From Chloroflexota bacterium (GTDB lineage Bacteria > Chloroflexota > Anaerolineae > Aggregatilineales > Phototrophicaceae), in assembly GCA_023392115.1 (NCBI GenBank), contig JAEVZT010000328.1, forward strand, positions 1 to 13,764: 13,764 bases of DNA, read 5' to 3'. Shown piece after piece: positions 6,513-13,516 of this stretch. A model generated the notes under the pieces. That model saw only the letters and a list, made by a program, of their open reading frames with translations, was not told the origin of the DNA and did not search any database. The position numbers and the translations under genes were made by a program. Numbering within the stretch: the first letter of the stretch is position 1; each line of letters opens with the position of its first letter.

Positions 6513-7626
6513 TCGTTTCCAAAACAGTCCGATAACTCTGTATCGTCTTTTGAGCGGTATCCGTCCAGCGGAAGCGCCACGCTCGGACAATCCCGCGTTC
6601 GCTCGCCGTCCGGCGCCATTCGGCATCGCCTTCGACGCGGGCGAGCGCGGCACGCCACGCGCTCACGTCGTCGGGCGGGACGCACAGCCCCGCATCGCCG
6701 GCGACTTCCGGCAGCGACGAGGCATCCGACACAATCACCGGCGTTCCACATGCCATCGCTTCGAGCACGGGCAGACCAAAGCCCTCGAACACCGAGGGGT
6801 AGATGAACGCGTCGGCGCAATTGTACCAGAAGTGGATTTCATCGGCGGCTATAAAACCCGGAAACGACACGTCGGACGCCAAGTTGAGCCGATCGACAGT
6901 CTCAAAGAGGTGATCAGTGTCCCAGCCCTTGCCCCCGGCGAGGATCAGCGGGGGGCGCTCGTCGAGCGCGGCATATGCTTCGAGCAGCACCGGCAGGTTC
7001 TTGCGCGGTTCGAGCGTGCCGAGGAACAGCCAGAAGCGATCTGGCAGGTTCTTGCGCCGCTTGAATGCGGCGATCTCGTCGGCGGGCAGCGGACGAAAGC
7101 GGTCGGCGTCGTAGCCCGGCTGCGCCACGTCGATCTTGTCGGCAGGCACACCAAGCGTCCGCGCGACGGCGCGCGCGGTGCTTTCCGAAATGGCGATCAC
7201 GCGGCGGGCGCGGCGGCATGTCAGCCCGGTCAGCAGGCGCAGATACAGCCGCCGCGAAACGGGCAGCCGTTCGGGATAATGGATGAAGCTGAGATCGTAG
7301 ACCGTGACAACCATCGGCGCGGCGAGCGGCAGTGGGGCGACGAACGCCAGCGCGTGATACAGGTCGAAATCGCGCAGCGCGAACGGCTGGATCGCCTGTT
7401 CCCAGACAATCCGCCGCAGCGGGGAAGTCGTATCCAAGCGCGACCGGCGCATCGTCACGCCGTCGATCCGCGTCTGGTTCGCCGTGCCGACCATCGCCGT
7501 CAGGCGCCAATCTGGCGGGACGCAAGCGGGCAGATGTCGCAGCAGCCCGTCGATATAGCCGTGTATGCCCGCCGAGCGGTAACCGGCAGCGCCAGAAAGC
7601 AGGTGAGCGTTCAGTCCGATGTGCAT
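6502..7626 (-). CDS. GT4-family glycosyltransferase
   Basis: A 374-residue GT-B fold glycosyltransferase. N-terminal half: MHIGLNAHLLSG start, a GYRSAGIHGY acceptor-side loop (15-24), and the YDLSF segment (110-114) with the VIAISESTARAV linker (143-154). C-terminal half: FLGTLEPRKNLPVLLEAY (201-218), the donor-site strand LILAGGKGW (227-235), and EGFGLPVLEAMACGTPVI (281-298), which holds the E-x7-E motif (Glu281, Glu289) of retaining GT4 enzymes. Such enzymes transfer mannose, rhamnose or similar from nucleotide sugars to a lipid-linked or growing glycan at the cytoplasmic face. It is first in a two-gene operon with the priming sugar phosphotransferase, so it probably adds an early sugar of an exopolysaccharide or surface glycan. 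The ATG at 7626 lies eight bases after a perfect TATAAT and has no Shine-Dalgarno sequence, so the message is probably leaderless. Confidence 0.92.
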   Translation of the reverse strand: MHIGLNAHLLSGAAGYRSAGIHGYIDGLLRHLPACVPPDWRLTAMVGTANQTRIDGVTMRRSRLDTTSPLRRIVWEQAIQPFALRDFDLYHALAFVAPLPLAAPMVVTVYDLSFIHYPERLPVSRRLYLRLLTGLTCRRARRVIAISESTARAVARTLGVPADKIDVAQPGYDADRFRPLPADEIAAFKRRKNLPDRFWLFLGTLEPRKNLPVLLEAYAALDERPPLILAGGKGWDTDHLFETVDRLNLASDVSFPGFIAADEIHFWYNCADAFIYPSVFEGFGLPVLEAMACGTPVIVSDASSLPEVAGDAGLCVPPDDVSAWRAALARVEGDAEWRRTASERGIVRAWRFRWTDTAQKTIQSYRTVLETNGK

Positions 7627-7634
7627 AGCGCGGT

Positions 7635-7640
7635 ATTATA
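7635..7640 (-). promoter_or_regulatory. -10 box of a probable leaderless promoter for the glycan operon
   Basis: On the minus strand TATAAT (perfect consensus) is followed by eight bases (ACCGCGCT) and then the ATG of the GT4 gene. Transcription normally begins six to eight bases after the -10 box, so the transcript would start at or within two bases of the start codon. No ribosome site is visible. The -35 region, which would fall in the end of the PPOX gene, is poor (TTACGC at 17 bases). Confidence 0.6.
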
Positions 7641-7649
7641 GAGGACTTT

Positions 7650-8033
7650 TTACATCGGCGTAATCTCGAGATAGACGGGACGCCGCCCGAGCAGCGCGCA
7701 GCGCAAATCGAACAGCCGCTTGTGCAAGCCGTACTTCGCCATCAGCGCCTGTTTCGCCTCGTAGGTCTGTTCTTCCGGCAGCACCAGCGCCATCGCCTCG
7801 ATATTCTCGTCCGACCTGCTGCCATCCGACTGCGCGGCAACCTCAACCTGCGCGTTGCGCCGAATGTGGTGGACAGGAGCGGCATTGGAAGGGGCGACCG
7901 CGTAGAGTCTGTCACCATCGTGTGCAAACCACAGCGGGGTCGATACCGGGTCACCATTCCTGCAAAACGTGGTCAGATTGATGAATTGATGACCGTCGAG
8001 GTCTTTGAACGGTTTCCACTTCTCCTGCACCAT
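7650..8033 (-). CDS. PPOX class (F420-dependent type) oxidoreductase-like protein
   Basis: A 127-residue split-barrel flavin/deazaflavin-binding protein of the pyridoxamine-phosphate-oxidase-like class. Seen: FINLTTFCRNGDPVSTPLWF (17-36), the typical first strands of the family ending in the TPLWF motif, then DGDRLYAVAPSNAAPVHHIRRN (39-60). In the family the last of these, usually KvkriRrn, contacts the cofactor phosphate. The rest is a short helical tail with PVYLEITP at the end. Related small proteins bind F420 or FMN and reduce quinones, bilins or xenobiotics; the exact substrate is not predictable. ATG at 8033 is preceded by GAGGGG six bases upstream, an excellent ribosome site. It is divergent from the WD40 gene, with an 80-base gap. 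Confidence 0.82.
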   Translation of the reverse strand: MVQEKWKPFKDLDGHQFINLTTFCRNGDPVSTPLWFAHDGDRLYAVAPSNAAPVHHIRRNAQVEVAAQSDGSRSDENIEAMALVLPEEQTYEAKQALMAKYGLHKRLFDLRCALLGRRPVYLEITPM

Positions 8034-8056
8034 CGATGCCCCTCGTTCATCATTTG

Positions 8057-8064
8057 GTTATACT
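8057..8064. promoter_or_regulatory. Overlapping divergent -10 elements
   Basis: GTTATACT reads as TATACT on the plus strand (8059-8064, toward the WD40 gene) and as TATAAC on the minus strand (8062-8057, toward the PPOX gene). The minus-strand element would start transcription about 17 bases before the PPOX ATG, which fits. The plus-strand element would give a leader of about 43 bases. No convincing -35 box is seen in either direction, so this is tentative. Confidence 0.35.
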
Positions 8065-8113
8065 GTACCCACGAAGGGGTGTATGGTCGCTTAGACAGGC
8101 ATGAGAAAAAGAT

Positions 8114-9046
8114 ATGAAGCGCCCTCAAATTATTAATGCCGACAATGCCGGTGATCTGGCTGAAGTCGCGCAAGTCCAGTGTGGCTTCATCACCGAAGCC
8201 TGCTGGTCGCGCGATGGCAGCCAGCTTGCCGTCGCCCACGGCGGCGGCGTCTGGCTGTGGCAGGGCGGTTTCGGCGCTTCGCCCGATCGCCGGATCGAGT
8301 CGAGCGGCGCGCCGGTAAAGGGGATCGCCTTCAGCCCTGACGGCACGGTGATCGCCACCGCCAGCGCCGACACAACCGTGCGGCTGTGGATGACGCGCAT
8401 GGATCAATGCCTGTTCATCCTGCGCGGTCACGCCGGCGCTGCCAACTGCGTCGCCTTCAACACGCACGGGCACATGCTCGCATCCGGCGGCAGCCGCGAC
8501 GTGCGCCTGTTCAACATGCTCGACAGTTCGGCGCTGTCGGCGCTTCACGGGCACGAGGATGAAGTCACGGGCGTCGTCTTCGGACTGGAAAACCAGCGAC
8601 TCGCGTCCGGCAGCCGCGACCACACGATCCGCCTGTGGGACATGGCGACGCGGCAGACGGCGCTGGTGATCAAGCACGACGATTGGGTGCGCCGGCTCGC
8701 CGTCAGCCCTGACGGAAACCTGCTCGCATCCGCCAGCAAGGACGGCACTGTCAAAGTGATCAGCTTTGCGACAGGCGAAACCGTGCGCACGATCAACGCG
8801 CACGACGGCGGCGTCGACTGCGTTGCCTTCAGCCCGGACGGCTTTCTGCTGGCGACCGGCGGACGCGACAACGCGATTAAGCTGTGGAATCTGCGCCCCT
8901 CCACCGATGGCTACCCGATGAGCGAGCCTGTTGCGGTGCTGACGCGGCACACACGCCCCGTCCTGACGCTGGCGTTTCACCCGATCGGCAACCTGCTCCT
9001 CAGCGGGAGCGGCGACAACACGATCCGGCTGTGGGGGGTGAACTGA
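8114..9046 (+). CDS. WD40 repeat protein, single seven-bladed propeller
   Basis: A 310-residue protein made almost wholly of seven WD40 repeats (about residues 24-50, 68-93, 109-134, 150-176, 192-217, 233-259 and 282-308), enough for one closed beta-propeller. Typical motifs: VKGIAFSPDGTVIATASADTT, GHEDEVTGVVF, SGSRDHTIRLWD and FSPDGFLLATGGRDNAIKLWN. No signal peptide or membrane helix is visible, so it is probably a cytoplasmic protein-interaction scaffold. Bacterial single-propeller WD40 proteins have no common enzymatic role. It ends only four bases from the stop of the convergent peroxidase/beta-helix gene, so the two transcripts must overlap at their 3' ends. ATG at 8114 follows a weak purine-rich stretch (AGAAAAAGAT). 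Confidence 0.92.
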   Translation: MKRPQIINADNAGDLAEVAQVQCGFITEACWSRDGSQLAVAHGGGVWLWQGGFGASPDRRIESSGAPVKGIAFSPDGTVIATASADTTVRLWMTRMDQCLFILRGHAGAANCVAFNTHGHMLASGGSRDVRLFNMLDSSALSALHGHEDEVTGVVFGLENQRLASGSRDHTIRLWDMATRQTALVIKHDDWVRRLAVSPDGNLLASASKDGTVKVISFATGETVRTINAHDGGVDCVAFSPDGFLLATGGRDNAIKLWNLRPSTDGYPMSEPVAVLTRHTRPVLTLAFHPIGNLLLSGSGDNTIRLWGVN

Positions 9047-9050
9047 GCGC

Positions 9051-11294
9051 TCACAGCAGCAGCTGCACCGCCGTGTCGTAGAGGCGCCACAGCGCCCGCG
9101 CCAGTGGATCTGGCAGGCTGCGGCTCGGCAGCAGCGGCGGGAACGACGACGCCCCCGGCTCGTCGAAGGCGTTATTCCAGCCTTCCGCCGTCCACAGAAT
9201 ATCCGCGCCGGGGATGCCCATTTCCGCCACCAAGCCCTGCGGATCGTAGCCGTTGTTCTCATAGACGTTGTCGTGAATCCAGTTGTGCTCGGGGATAGGC
9301 CCCAAGTCGAACACCGTGTCGCGCGGGTAAAGCATGTACAGGCTCGTCAAGCCGACGCCAGTGGTGGCGTTGTTGCGGATCGTGTTGCCGAAGACTTCGG
9401 TGCTGTCCGCCGACATGATCATGATCCCCGTGCCCGGCGGCACTTTGCCGACAACCGCGTTCGGCGCGGCGAAATTCGGGTGGTTGTTGTCCTCGATCAG
9501 GTTGTTGTAGACCCGCGTGCCGTAGCCGACGCGCGAGGGGTTGTTCGGCAGCAAGAAGACGAGGATGCCGCCGGTATTGTCGTAGACGTGGTTGTCGTAG
9601 ACCTCGGCGTCGGTGCTGTTCTCGATCTCGATGCCGGTCACGTTGCCGTAAACTGTGCTGTCTCGGACGACGATCGGTCCGCGGCTCTGCCCGACGTAGA
9701 TCGCCGCGTCGGCGATGCCGGTCGCCGTCACATTCTCGACCAGCACGTCGGTACACTCAACCGGATAGACGCCGTAAATCCCCGCGTTCTCGATGATCAG
9801 GTCGCGGTAGACGATGCGCTCCGCGCCGGTCGTCAGCACGCCGTTGCCGACCGTGTCGCGGATACCGAAGCCTTCGAGGACGAAATCGTCGCCTGTCGTG
9901 TTGAAGCCGTCGCTCAAGACGCCCTGCCCGTCGATCCACGGGCGTTCGTCACCGTTCACCACGCCGCGCACGGTGATCCCCGGCGTGTCGACGTAAACCG
10001 TCTCGTGATACACGCCCGGCTCGACAAGCACCGTGTCGCCCGGAAGCGCCTGATCAACTGCTGCCTGAATCGACTCGCCCGCGCGCACGGTGATCGTCTG
10101 CGGGTCGCGCGCTTCCGCAGGATCGCGTTCAACCGCCGTCGCCTGCTCGACCAGCGCCCGCGCCGGGTTCTCGATCGGTTCGACGACCGGCAAGCCGCTC
10201 GGCACGCGTTCAGGGATGGCGGTCAGGTCGGCGGGTTCGTCTGTCAGCGCGAACAGGAACTGGACGAGATCGCTAATCTGTTGATCCGTCAGGGTGAAGC
10301 CGCGCACCTTCTCGTCGATCGGGAAGTCCGCGCCGAGCGACGATCCGCCGCCGTTGAGGTAGAACAGGACGACTTCTTCGAGCGTGTCAAACGCGCCGTT
10401 GTGCATGTACGGGGCGCTCAGGGCAACGTTTCGCAGCCCCGGCGTGCGGAAGGCGTGTTCGGCGTCGGGCGCGTTGATCGTCTCCGCCCGCCCGAGATCG
10501 GGGTTGGCGGGGTCGGTGTCCGGCACGCCGATGACGTGGAACGTGTTGTGGGTGAAGGTCGGCAGGGCGTGACATTCGAGACAGCGCGTTTGCGCGCTGC
10601 GGAACACGTCGAAGCCGCGCCGCTGCGCCGGCGTCAGGGCGTCGAAATCACCGTCGGCGTAGCGGTCGAACGGCGCGCCGCGGCTGATCAGCGTCCGCTG
10701 GAAGGCGGCGATCGCGGCGACGACGTGGTCGACGGTGATCGAGTCCTCACTGCCGAACGCCTCGGCGAACAGCGTCTGGTATTCGGCGATGCCGCGAAGC
10801 TGCTCGACCATCTGGTCGGGATCAGCGCCCATTTCATCCTGCGCCGTCAGCGGCACGAGCATTTGCGCTTCAAGCGACTCGGCGCGACCGTCCCAGAACA
10901 GGCGATCGGCATAGGCGACGTTCCACAGGGTCGGCGCGTTGCGGCGCAGGTCTTCGCCATGCGAGCCGAGCGCCAGCGCCCGCCCGTCGCCAAAGCCGAG
11001 ATCGGGGTGATGGCAGGTCGCGCACGACAGATCATCATTCGCCGACAGGATCGGGTCGTAGAACAGCAGCCGTCCGAGCGCCGCCTGATCGGATTCGACT
11101 TCCGGCAGGTCGCGCCATGCCGCCTGCAAGCCGCTGACCGCCTGCGCTTCCTGACGCGCGCCGCCGCCCTGCTGCTCGAACGGGATCGGCACATCCTCGT
11201 CGGCGGGGACGAAAGCAAACACTGTCGCCAATGAGCAGACCAGCAGCAGGGGGATAATCAACAAAAGGCGCAGCCATTTCATCGCGGGTTTCAT
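9051..11294 (-). CDS. Exported dihaem peroxidase/MauG-type protein fused to a parallel beta-helix domain
   Basis: A 747-residue fusion. Residues 1-30 are a signal peptide or N-terminal anchor (MKWLRLLLIIPLLLVCSLATVFAF). Residues 55-350 are a cytochrome c peroxidase/MauG domain: CATCH (91-95) and CLECH (238-242) bind two c-type haems; GFGDGRALALGSHG, RNAPTLWNVAY and FWDGRAESLEAQ are family motifs; Met297 in PYMHNGAF is the expected axial ligand region. Residues 400-680 are a right-handed beta-helix: SIQAAVDQALPGDTVLVEPG, YVGQS, GIEIENSTDAEVYDN, NTGGILVF and PPGTGIMIMSAD. The pattern recalls the TIGR03805-type parallel beta-helix proteins, which I remember (unverified) as paired with c-type cytochromes in other bacteria. 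The tail is hydrophobic. It acts outside the cytoplasm, as c-haems require. Its ATG (11294) overlaps the stop of the NorB-like gene by 4 bases (ATGA). The frame is open to 11957, but that extension lies inside the upstream gene. Confidence 0.9.
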   Translation of the reverse strand: MKPAMKWLRLLLIIPLLLVCSLATVFAFVPADEDVPIPFEQQGGGARQEAQAVSGLQAAWRDLPEVESDQAALGRLLFYDPILSANDDLSCATCHHPDLGFGDGRALALGSHGEDLRRNAPTLWNVAYADRLFWDGRAESLEAQMLVPLTAQDEMGADPDQMVEQLRGIAEYQTLFAEAFGSEDSITVDHVVAAIAAFQRTLISRGAPFDRYADGDFDALTPAQRRGFDVFRSAQTRCLECHALPTFTHNTFHVIGVPDTDPANPDLGRAETINAPDAEHAFRTPGLRNVALSAPYMHNGAFDTLEEVVLFYLNGGGSSLGADFPIDEKVRGFTLTDQQISDLVQFLFALTDEPADLTAIPERVPSGLPVVEPIENPARALVEQATAVERDPAEARDPQTITVRAGESIQAAVDQALPGDTVLVEPGVYHETVYVDTPGITVRGVVNGDERPWIDGQGVLSDGFNTTGDDFVLEGFGIRDTVGNGVLTTGAERIVYRDLIIENAGIYGVYPVECTDVLVENVTATGIADAAIYVGQSRGPIVVRDSTVYGNVTGIEIENSTDAEVYDNHVYDNTGGILVFLLPNNPSRVGYGTRVYNNLIEDNNHPNFAAPNAVVGKVPPGTGIMIMSADSTEVFGNTIRNNATTGVGLTSLYMLYPRDTVFDLGPIPEHNWIHDNVYENNGYDPQGLVAEMGIPGADILWTAEGWNNAFDEPGASSFPPLLPSRSLPDPLARALWRLYDTAVQLLL

Positions 11295-12589
11295 CCTCTG
11301 GAACCATCGAAACGGGGGCGGCGCAGCCAGAAGGCGAGCGCGTAAACGAGCAGAGCCAGCGCGAACCCGACAAGCCCCGCCCACCATAGGCTGTAGAGCG
11401 GGATGATCAGGGTTTGCGTTTCGAGAAAGCCGACGCTCAACAGGCGTTCGAGGTAGACCTGCACCACGCCCGCGCCGAGCAGCGCCAGCCCGCCGCCAAT
11501 CATGCCGAAAGCGGCGAGCCAGAACGGGATAAAGCCGGTGATGCGCCGGTTCTCGCCGCGCAGATCGGCGCTGACCTGATTCGCCATGCCGAGGATCACG
11601 GCGGCGAACGCCAGCAGCATCAGCGCCGGCTGAAGCTCGTCGACCAGCGTCCCGGCAATCCACAGACGGACGCCCGGATATGCCGCCAAGCCGCCGAGGA
11701 TGCTCGCGCCGGTCAGCAGGACGACGGCGAGCGCCGTCCAGTGCGCCGACAGCGTGACGTTCGGGCTGCGCTGCGAAAAGGCGTTGTACGCGTGAGCGGC
11801 GAAAATCAGGTACAGGAGCGGCACGGCGAACGCGGCGATCGTGCCGATCGCGCGCAGGGCGTCCGACGGGAGCGCCGTTTGCAGCCCAGCGAGCGTCAGC
11901 AGCGCGCCCGCCAGCGCCAGCAGCCCGGCGACGGTGTACATCCCCATTTCCGCCCACAGCGGCATAACCGCGCTGAAGCGGCGCATCAGCCAGAAGATCA
12001 GCGCGGCGCTCGCCAGCGCGTAGCCGATGTTGATCCGCAGCCCGACCGACAGCGTCGTCAGGACGATTTCCGAGTCGAAATCAGCAGCCGGGACGAAGGC
12101 GATCAGGCGGGCGATGACGACAAGAATCATCGCCGCGGTCCAGACCACCGCGATCGCCGTCCAACTGTCCCACGCGCGGGCGGCAGCGACTATCACCAGC
12201 ACGACGACGGCGATCACTATCAAGGAGAGGAGCGCGGGCAGTTCGCGCCCATGACTCCCGCCCAGAACGCCGAAGAAGCCGCCGATTACGATCAGCGCCA
12301 GCCCGATCACCCAGATAATCAGCGCAACGCGCGACAACCGTTCGGAAAGCGGCGCGACGCTGACGGCTGCTTCGGCGCCGATATACAGCCCGCCGCCGAG
12401 CAGCCCGCCGAGGACAGCCAGATCGAGCAGGACGCGCCCAAAGGCGTCGATCTGCTGGAACGGCAGCGCCGCCAGCGGATCAGCGCCGAGGAAGTTCAGC
12501 CCGCCGAGCAGCCTGACGATCGCGTACAGGATCAGCAGGGCGACCGATGAGGCGAGGAATTGGTAGGCAGTCCGGCGCATTGGCATCAC
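11291..12589 (-). CDS. NorB-like (haem-copper oxidase superfamily) membrane protein without the metal-ligand histidines
   Basis: A 432-residue, very hydrophobic protein with about 12 membrane helices. Its similarity to NorB of nitric oxide reductase is visible along its length: LPFQQIDAFGRVLLDL (42-57, helix II, NorB LPFxxARxxHxNLL), IGTIAAFAVPLLYLIF (248-263), IAGTLVDELQPALMLLAF (311-328, helix X, normally HGTxVTAAHGHLAFFG), and, most clearly, FWLAAFGMIGGG with GAGVVQVYLERLL and FLETQ (356-392, NorB AGVxQxYLxR-x5-FMEVQ). Only three histidines exist (113, 266, 283), none at the haem or copper/iron ligand positions: helix II His is Arg/Leu, helix VII HH is a Leu/Thr stretch, helix X H-x-H is Gln/Ala. 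It should therefore not reduce NO or oxygen. The start is GTG 12589 (GTGA overlap with the upstream stop), ATG 12586, or ATG 12580, which has GGAG eight bases upstream. It is the second gene of the operon. Confidence 0.8.
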   Translation of the reverse strand: MMPMRRTAYQFLASSVALLILYAIVRLLGGLNFLGADPLAALPFQQIDAFGRVLLDLAVLGGLLGGGLYIGAEAAVSVAPLSERLSRVALIIWVIGLALIVIGGFFGVLGGSHGRELPALLSLIVIAVVVLVIVAAARAWDSWTAIAVVWTAAMILVVIARLIAFVPAADFDSEIVLTTLSVGLRINIGYALASAALIFWLMRRFSAVMPLWAEMGMYTVAGLLALAGALLTLAGLQTALPSDALRAIGTIAAFAVPLLYLIFAAHAYNAFSQRSPNVTLSAHWTALAVVLLTGASILGGLAAYPGVRLWIAGTLVDELQPALMLLAFAAVILGMANQVSADLRGENRRITGFIPFWLAAFGMIGGGLALLGAGVVQVYLERLLSVGFLETQTLIIPLYSLWWAGLVGFALALLVYALAFWLRRPRFDGSRG

Positions 12590-13347
12590 TCCAGCGTCAG
12601 CAGAAACGCGATCAGATCGTTGATCTGGTCGGAGTTGAGGACTTCGGCGAGGTTCTGCGCCATGACATTCTCGAAGCCCGGCACGACGAACGCGCCCGGA
12701 TCGAGCATCGACTGGCGGATGTAGGCTTCGGCACTCATATCGGGCACGCGCTCGCCTGCCCGCGTCGCCACGCCCGCCAGCGACGGACCGACGATCACGA
12801 CGTCCGGTTCGAGCGAATGGCAGGTCGCGCAGGCGGCGGGCGGGCGCGAGAACCAGTAACGCCCGCGCGCGACAGGGTCAGCGCGTACGGATTGTCCCGC
12901 GTCCGGCGCGGCGACCTCAGCGGCGACTTCCGCTGATATACCGCCGCTGACGCGGATCATACGCGGCGGAAAGACGCTCGCCGTTTCACTCGAACCAATC
13001 CCTTCGAGGAACGCAAGCAGGCTGTCGATCTCGGTGACGGTCAAGCCGAAATTCGGCATCGAGCGCGCGTGATCGGTGTGGAACGCGCGCGGGTCGAACA
13101 GGAATTCGCGCAGGTAGACCTCGCCGCGCTGCTGGTAAATCTGCGTCAGGTCGGGAGCATAAACGCCGCCGCGCCCGTAGACTGTATGGCAGCCGTCACA
13201 GCCGATCTCGCGCCACACATGCCAGCCGGCGGCGGCTTCGGCGCTCATCGGCGGGTCGGCGCCCTCGCGCGCGGTGAGGGGAATGGCGATCAGCAGGGCG
13301 AGCGAGGCGATCAGGCAGAGTCCGAAAAACAAGCGCGTGCCGGGCAT
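12586..13347 (-). CDS. NorC-type cytochrome c fused to a second cytochrome c domain
   Basis: A 253-residue protein with an N-terminal membrane anchor or signal (LFFGLCLIASLALLIAIPL, 6-24). Residues 40-118 are NorC-like: GWHVWREIGCDGCHTVYGRGG (haem site CDGCH 50-54), YAPDLTQIYQQRGEVYL (63-79), DP at 85-86 and SMPNFGLT (96-103) with axial Met97, matching the NorC pattern around CHTxxGxGxxxAPDL. Residues 155-253 form a second monohaem domain with CATCH (173-177) and a likely axial Met229 in ENVMAQN. Ordinary NorC is about 150 residues with one haem, so this is an enlarged, two-haem version. It would carry electrons on the outer face of the membrane. It is first in the operon, with the NorB-like and peroxidase/beta-helix genes directly behind, all with overlapping junctions. 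Start ATG 13347, with a leader of about 64 bases from the predicted promoter. Confidence 0.88.
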   Translation of the reverse strand: MPGTRLFFGLCLIASLALLIAIPLTAREGADPPMSAEAAAGWHVWREIGCDGCHTVYGRGGVYAPDLTQIYQQRGEVYLREFLFDPRAFHTDHARSMPNFGLTVTEIDSLLAFLEGIGSSETASVFPPRMIRVSGGISAEVAAEVAAPDAGQSVRADPVARGRYWFSRPPAACATCHSLEPDVVIVGPSLAGVATRAGERVPDMSAEAYIRQSMLDPGAFVVPGFENVMAQNLAEVLNSDQINDLIAFLLTLE

Positions 13348-13417
13348 GTGCAGTCCAATCCGCAGCGAGTGATGGAGGTCAGGTGATCCACGTTTTCAAG
13401 TGAAGCGGTTGAAACCC

Positions 13418-13445
13418 ATTATATGCGCTTTTGCGCGGCGAACAA
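13418..13445 (-). promoter_or_regulatory. Predicted promoter of the NorC/NorB-like/peroxidase operon
   Basis: On the minus strand TTGTTC (13445-13440), a 16-base spacer and a perfect TATAAT (13423-13418). The predicted start lies near 13411, about 64 bases before the NorC-like ATG. Inside the spacer GCGCAAAAGCGC (13436-13425) is a perfect short palindrome. Confidence 0.55.
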
Positions 13446-13467
13446 ACGCGCGCCGATTGACGCGTTT
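13444..13467. repeat. Inverted repeat between divergent promoters, possible operator
   Basis: AAACGCG (13444-13450) and CGCGTTT (13461-13467) are perfect inverted arms ten bases apart. They overlap the -35 box of the minus-strand operon and the -35 box of the plus-strand Trm112-like gene, which makes a shared operator possible. No regulator gene lies nearby. Confidence 0.4.
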
Positions 13468-13484
13468 CCCCCGCGCCGTTATAC
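13457..13484 (+). promoter_or_regulatory. Predicted promoter of the Trm112-like gene
   Basis: TTGACG (13457-13462) and TATACT (13479-13484) with 16 bases between them, each matching consensus at five of six positions. Transcription would start near 13491, about 26 bases before the ATG at 13517. It is the best promoter by consensus in the window. Confidence 0.65.
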
Positions 13485-13516
13485 TTGCCGATATTTCATG
13501 ACGAGAGTGATGAGCG

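Noticed and set aside
6513..6653. N-terminal extension of the sugar phosphotransferase to 6653
   Set aside because: It is within the GT4 gene coding region. The product from 6512 already has the normal length and N-terminal membrane helices.
9273..11234. A 653-codon open frame on the plus strand opposite the peroxidase/beta-helix gene
   Set aside because: It is the antisense shadow of a high-GC gene. The translation is Arg/Asp/Val-rich low-information sequence, with no ribosome site, and the minus strand has unmistakable CxxCH and beta-helix motifs.
11295..11957. N-terminal extension of the peroxidase/beta-helix frame to 11957
   Set aside because: It lies wholly within the NorB-like gene in another frame and has a low-complexity Arg/Gly-rich translation. 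The signal peptide begins at 11294, which also gives the classic ATGA overlap.
11414..12550. A 378-codon plus-strand frame opposite the NorB-like gene
   Set aside because: It is a Gln/Arg/Asp-rich antisense translation typical of the reverse strand of a hydrophobic membrane protein.
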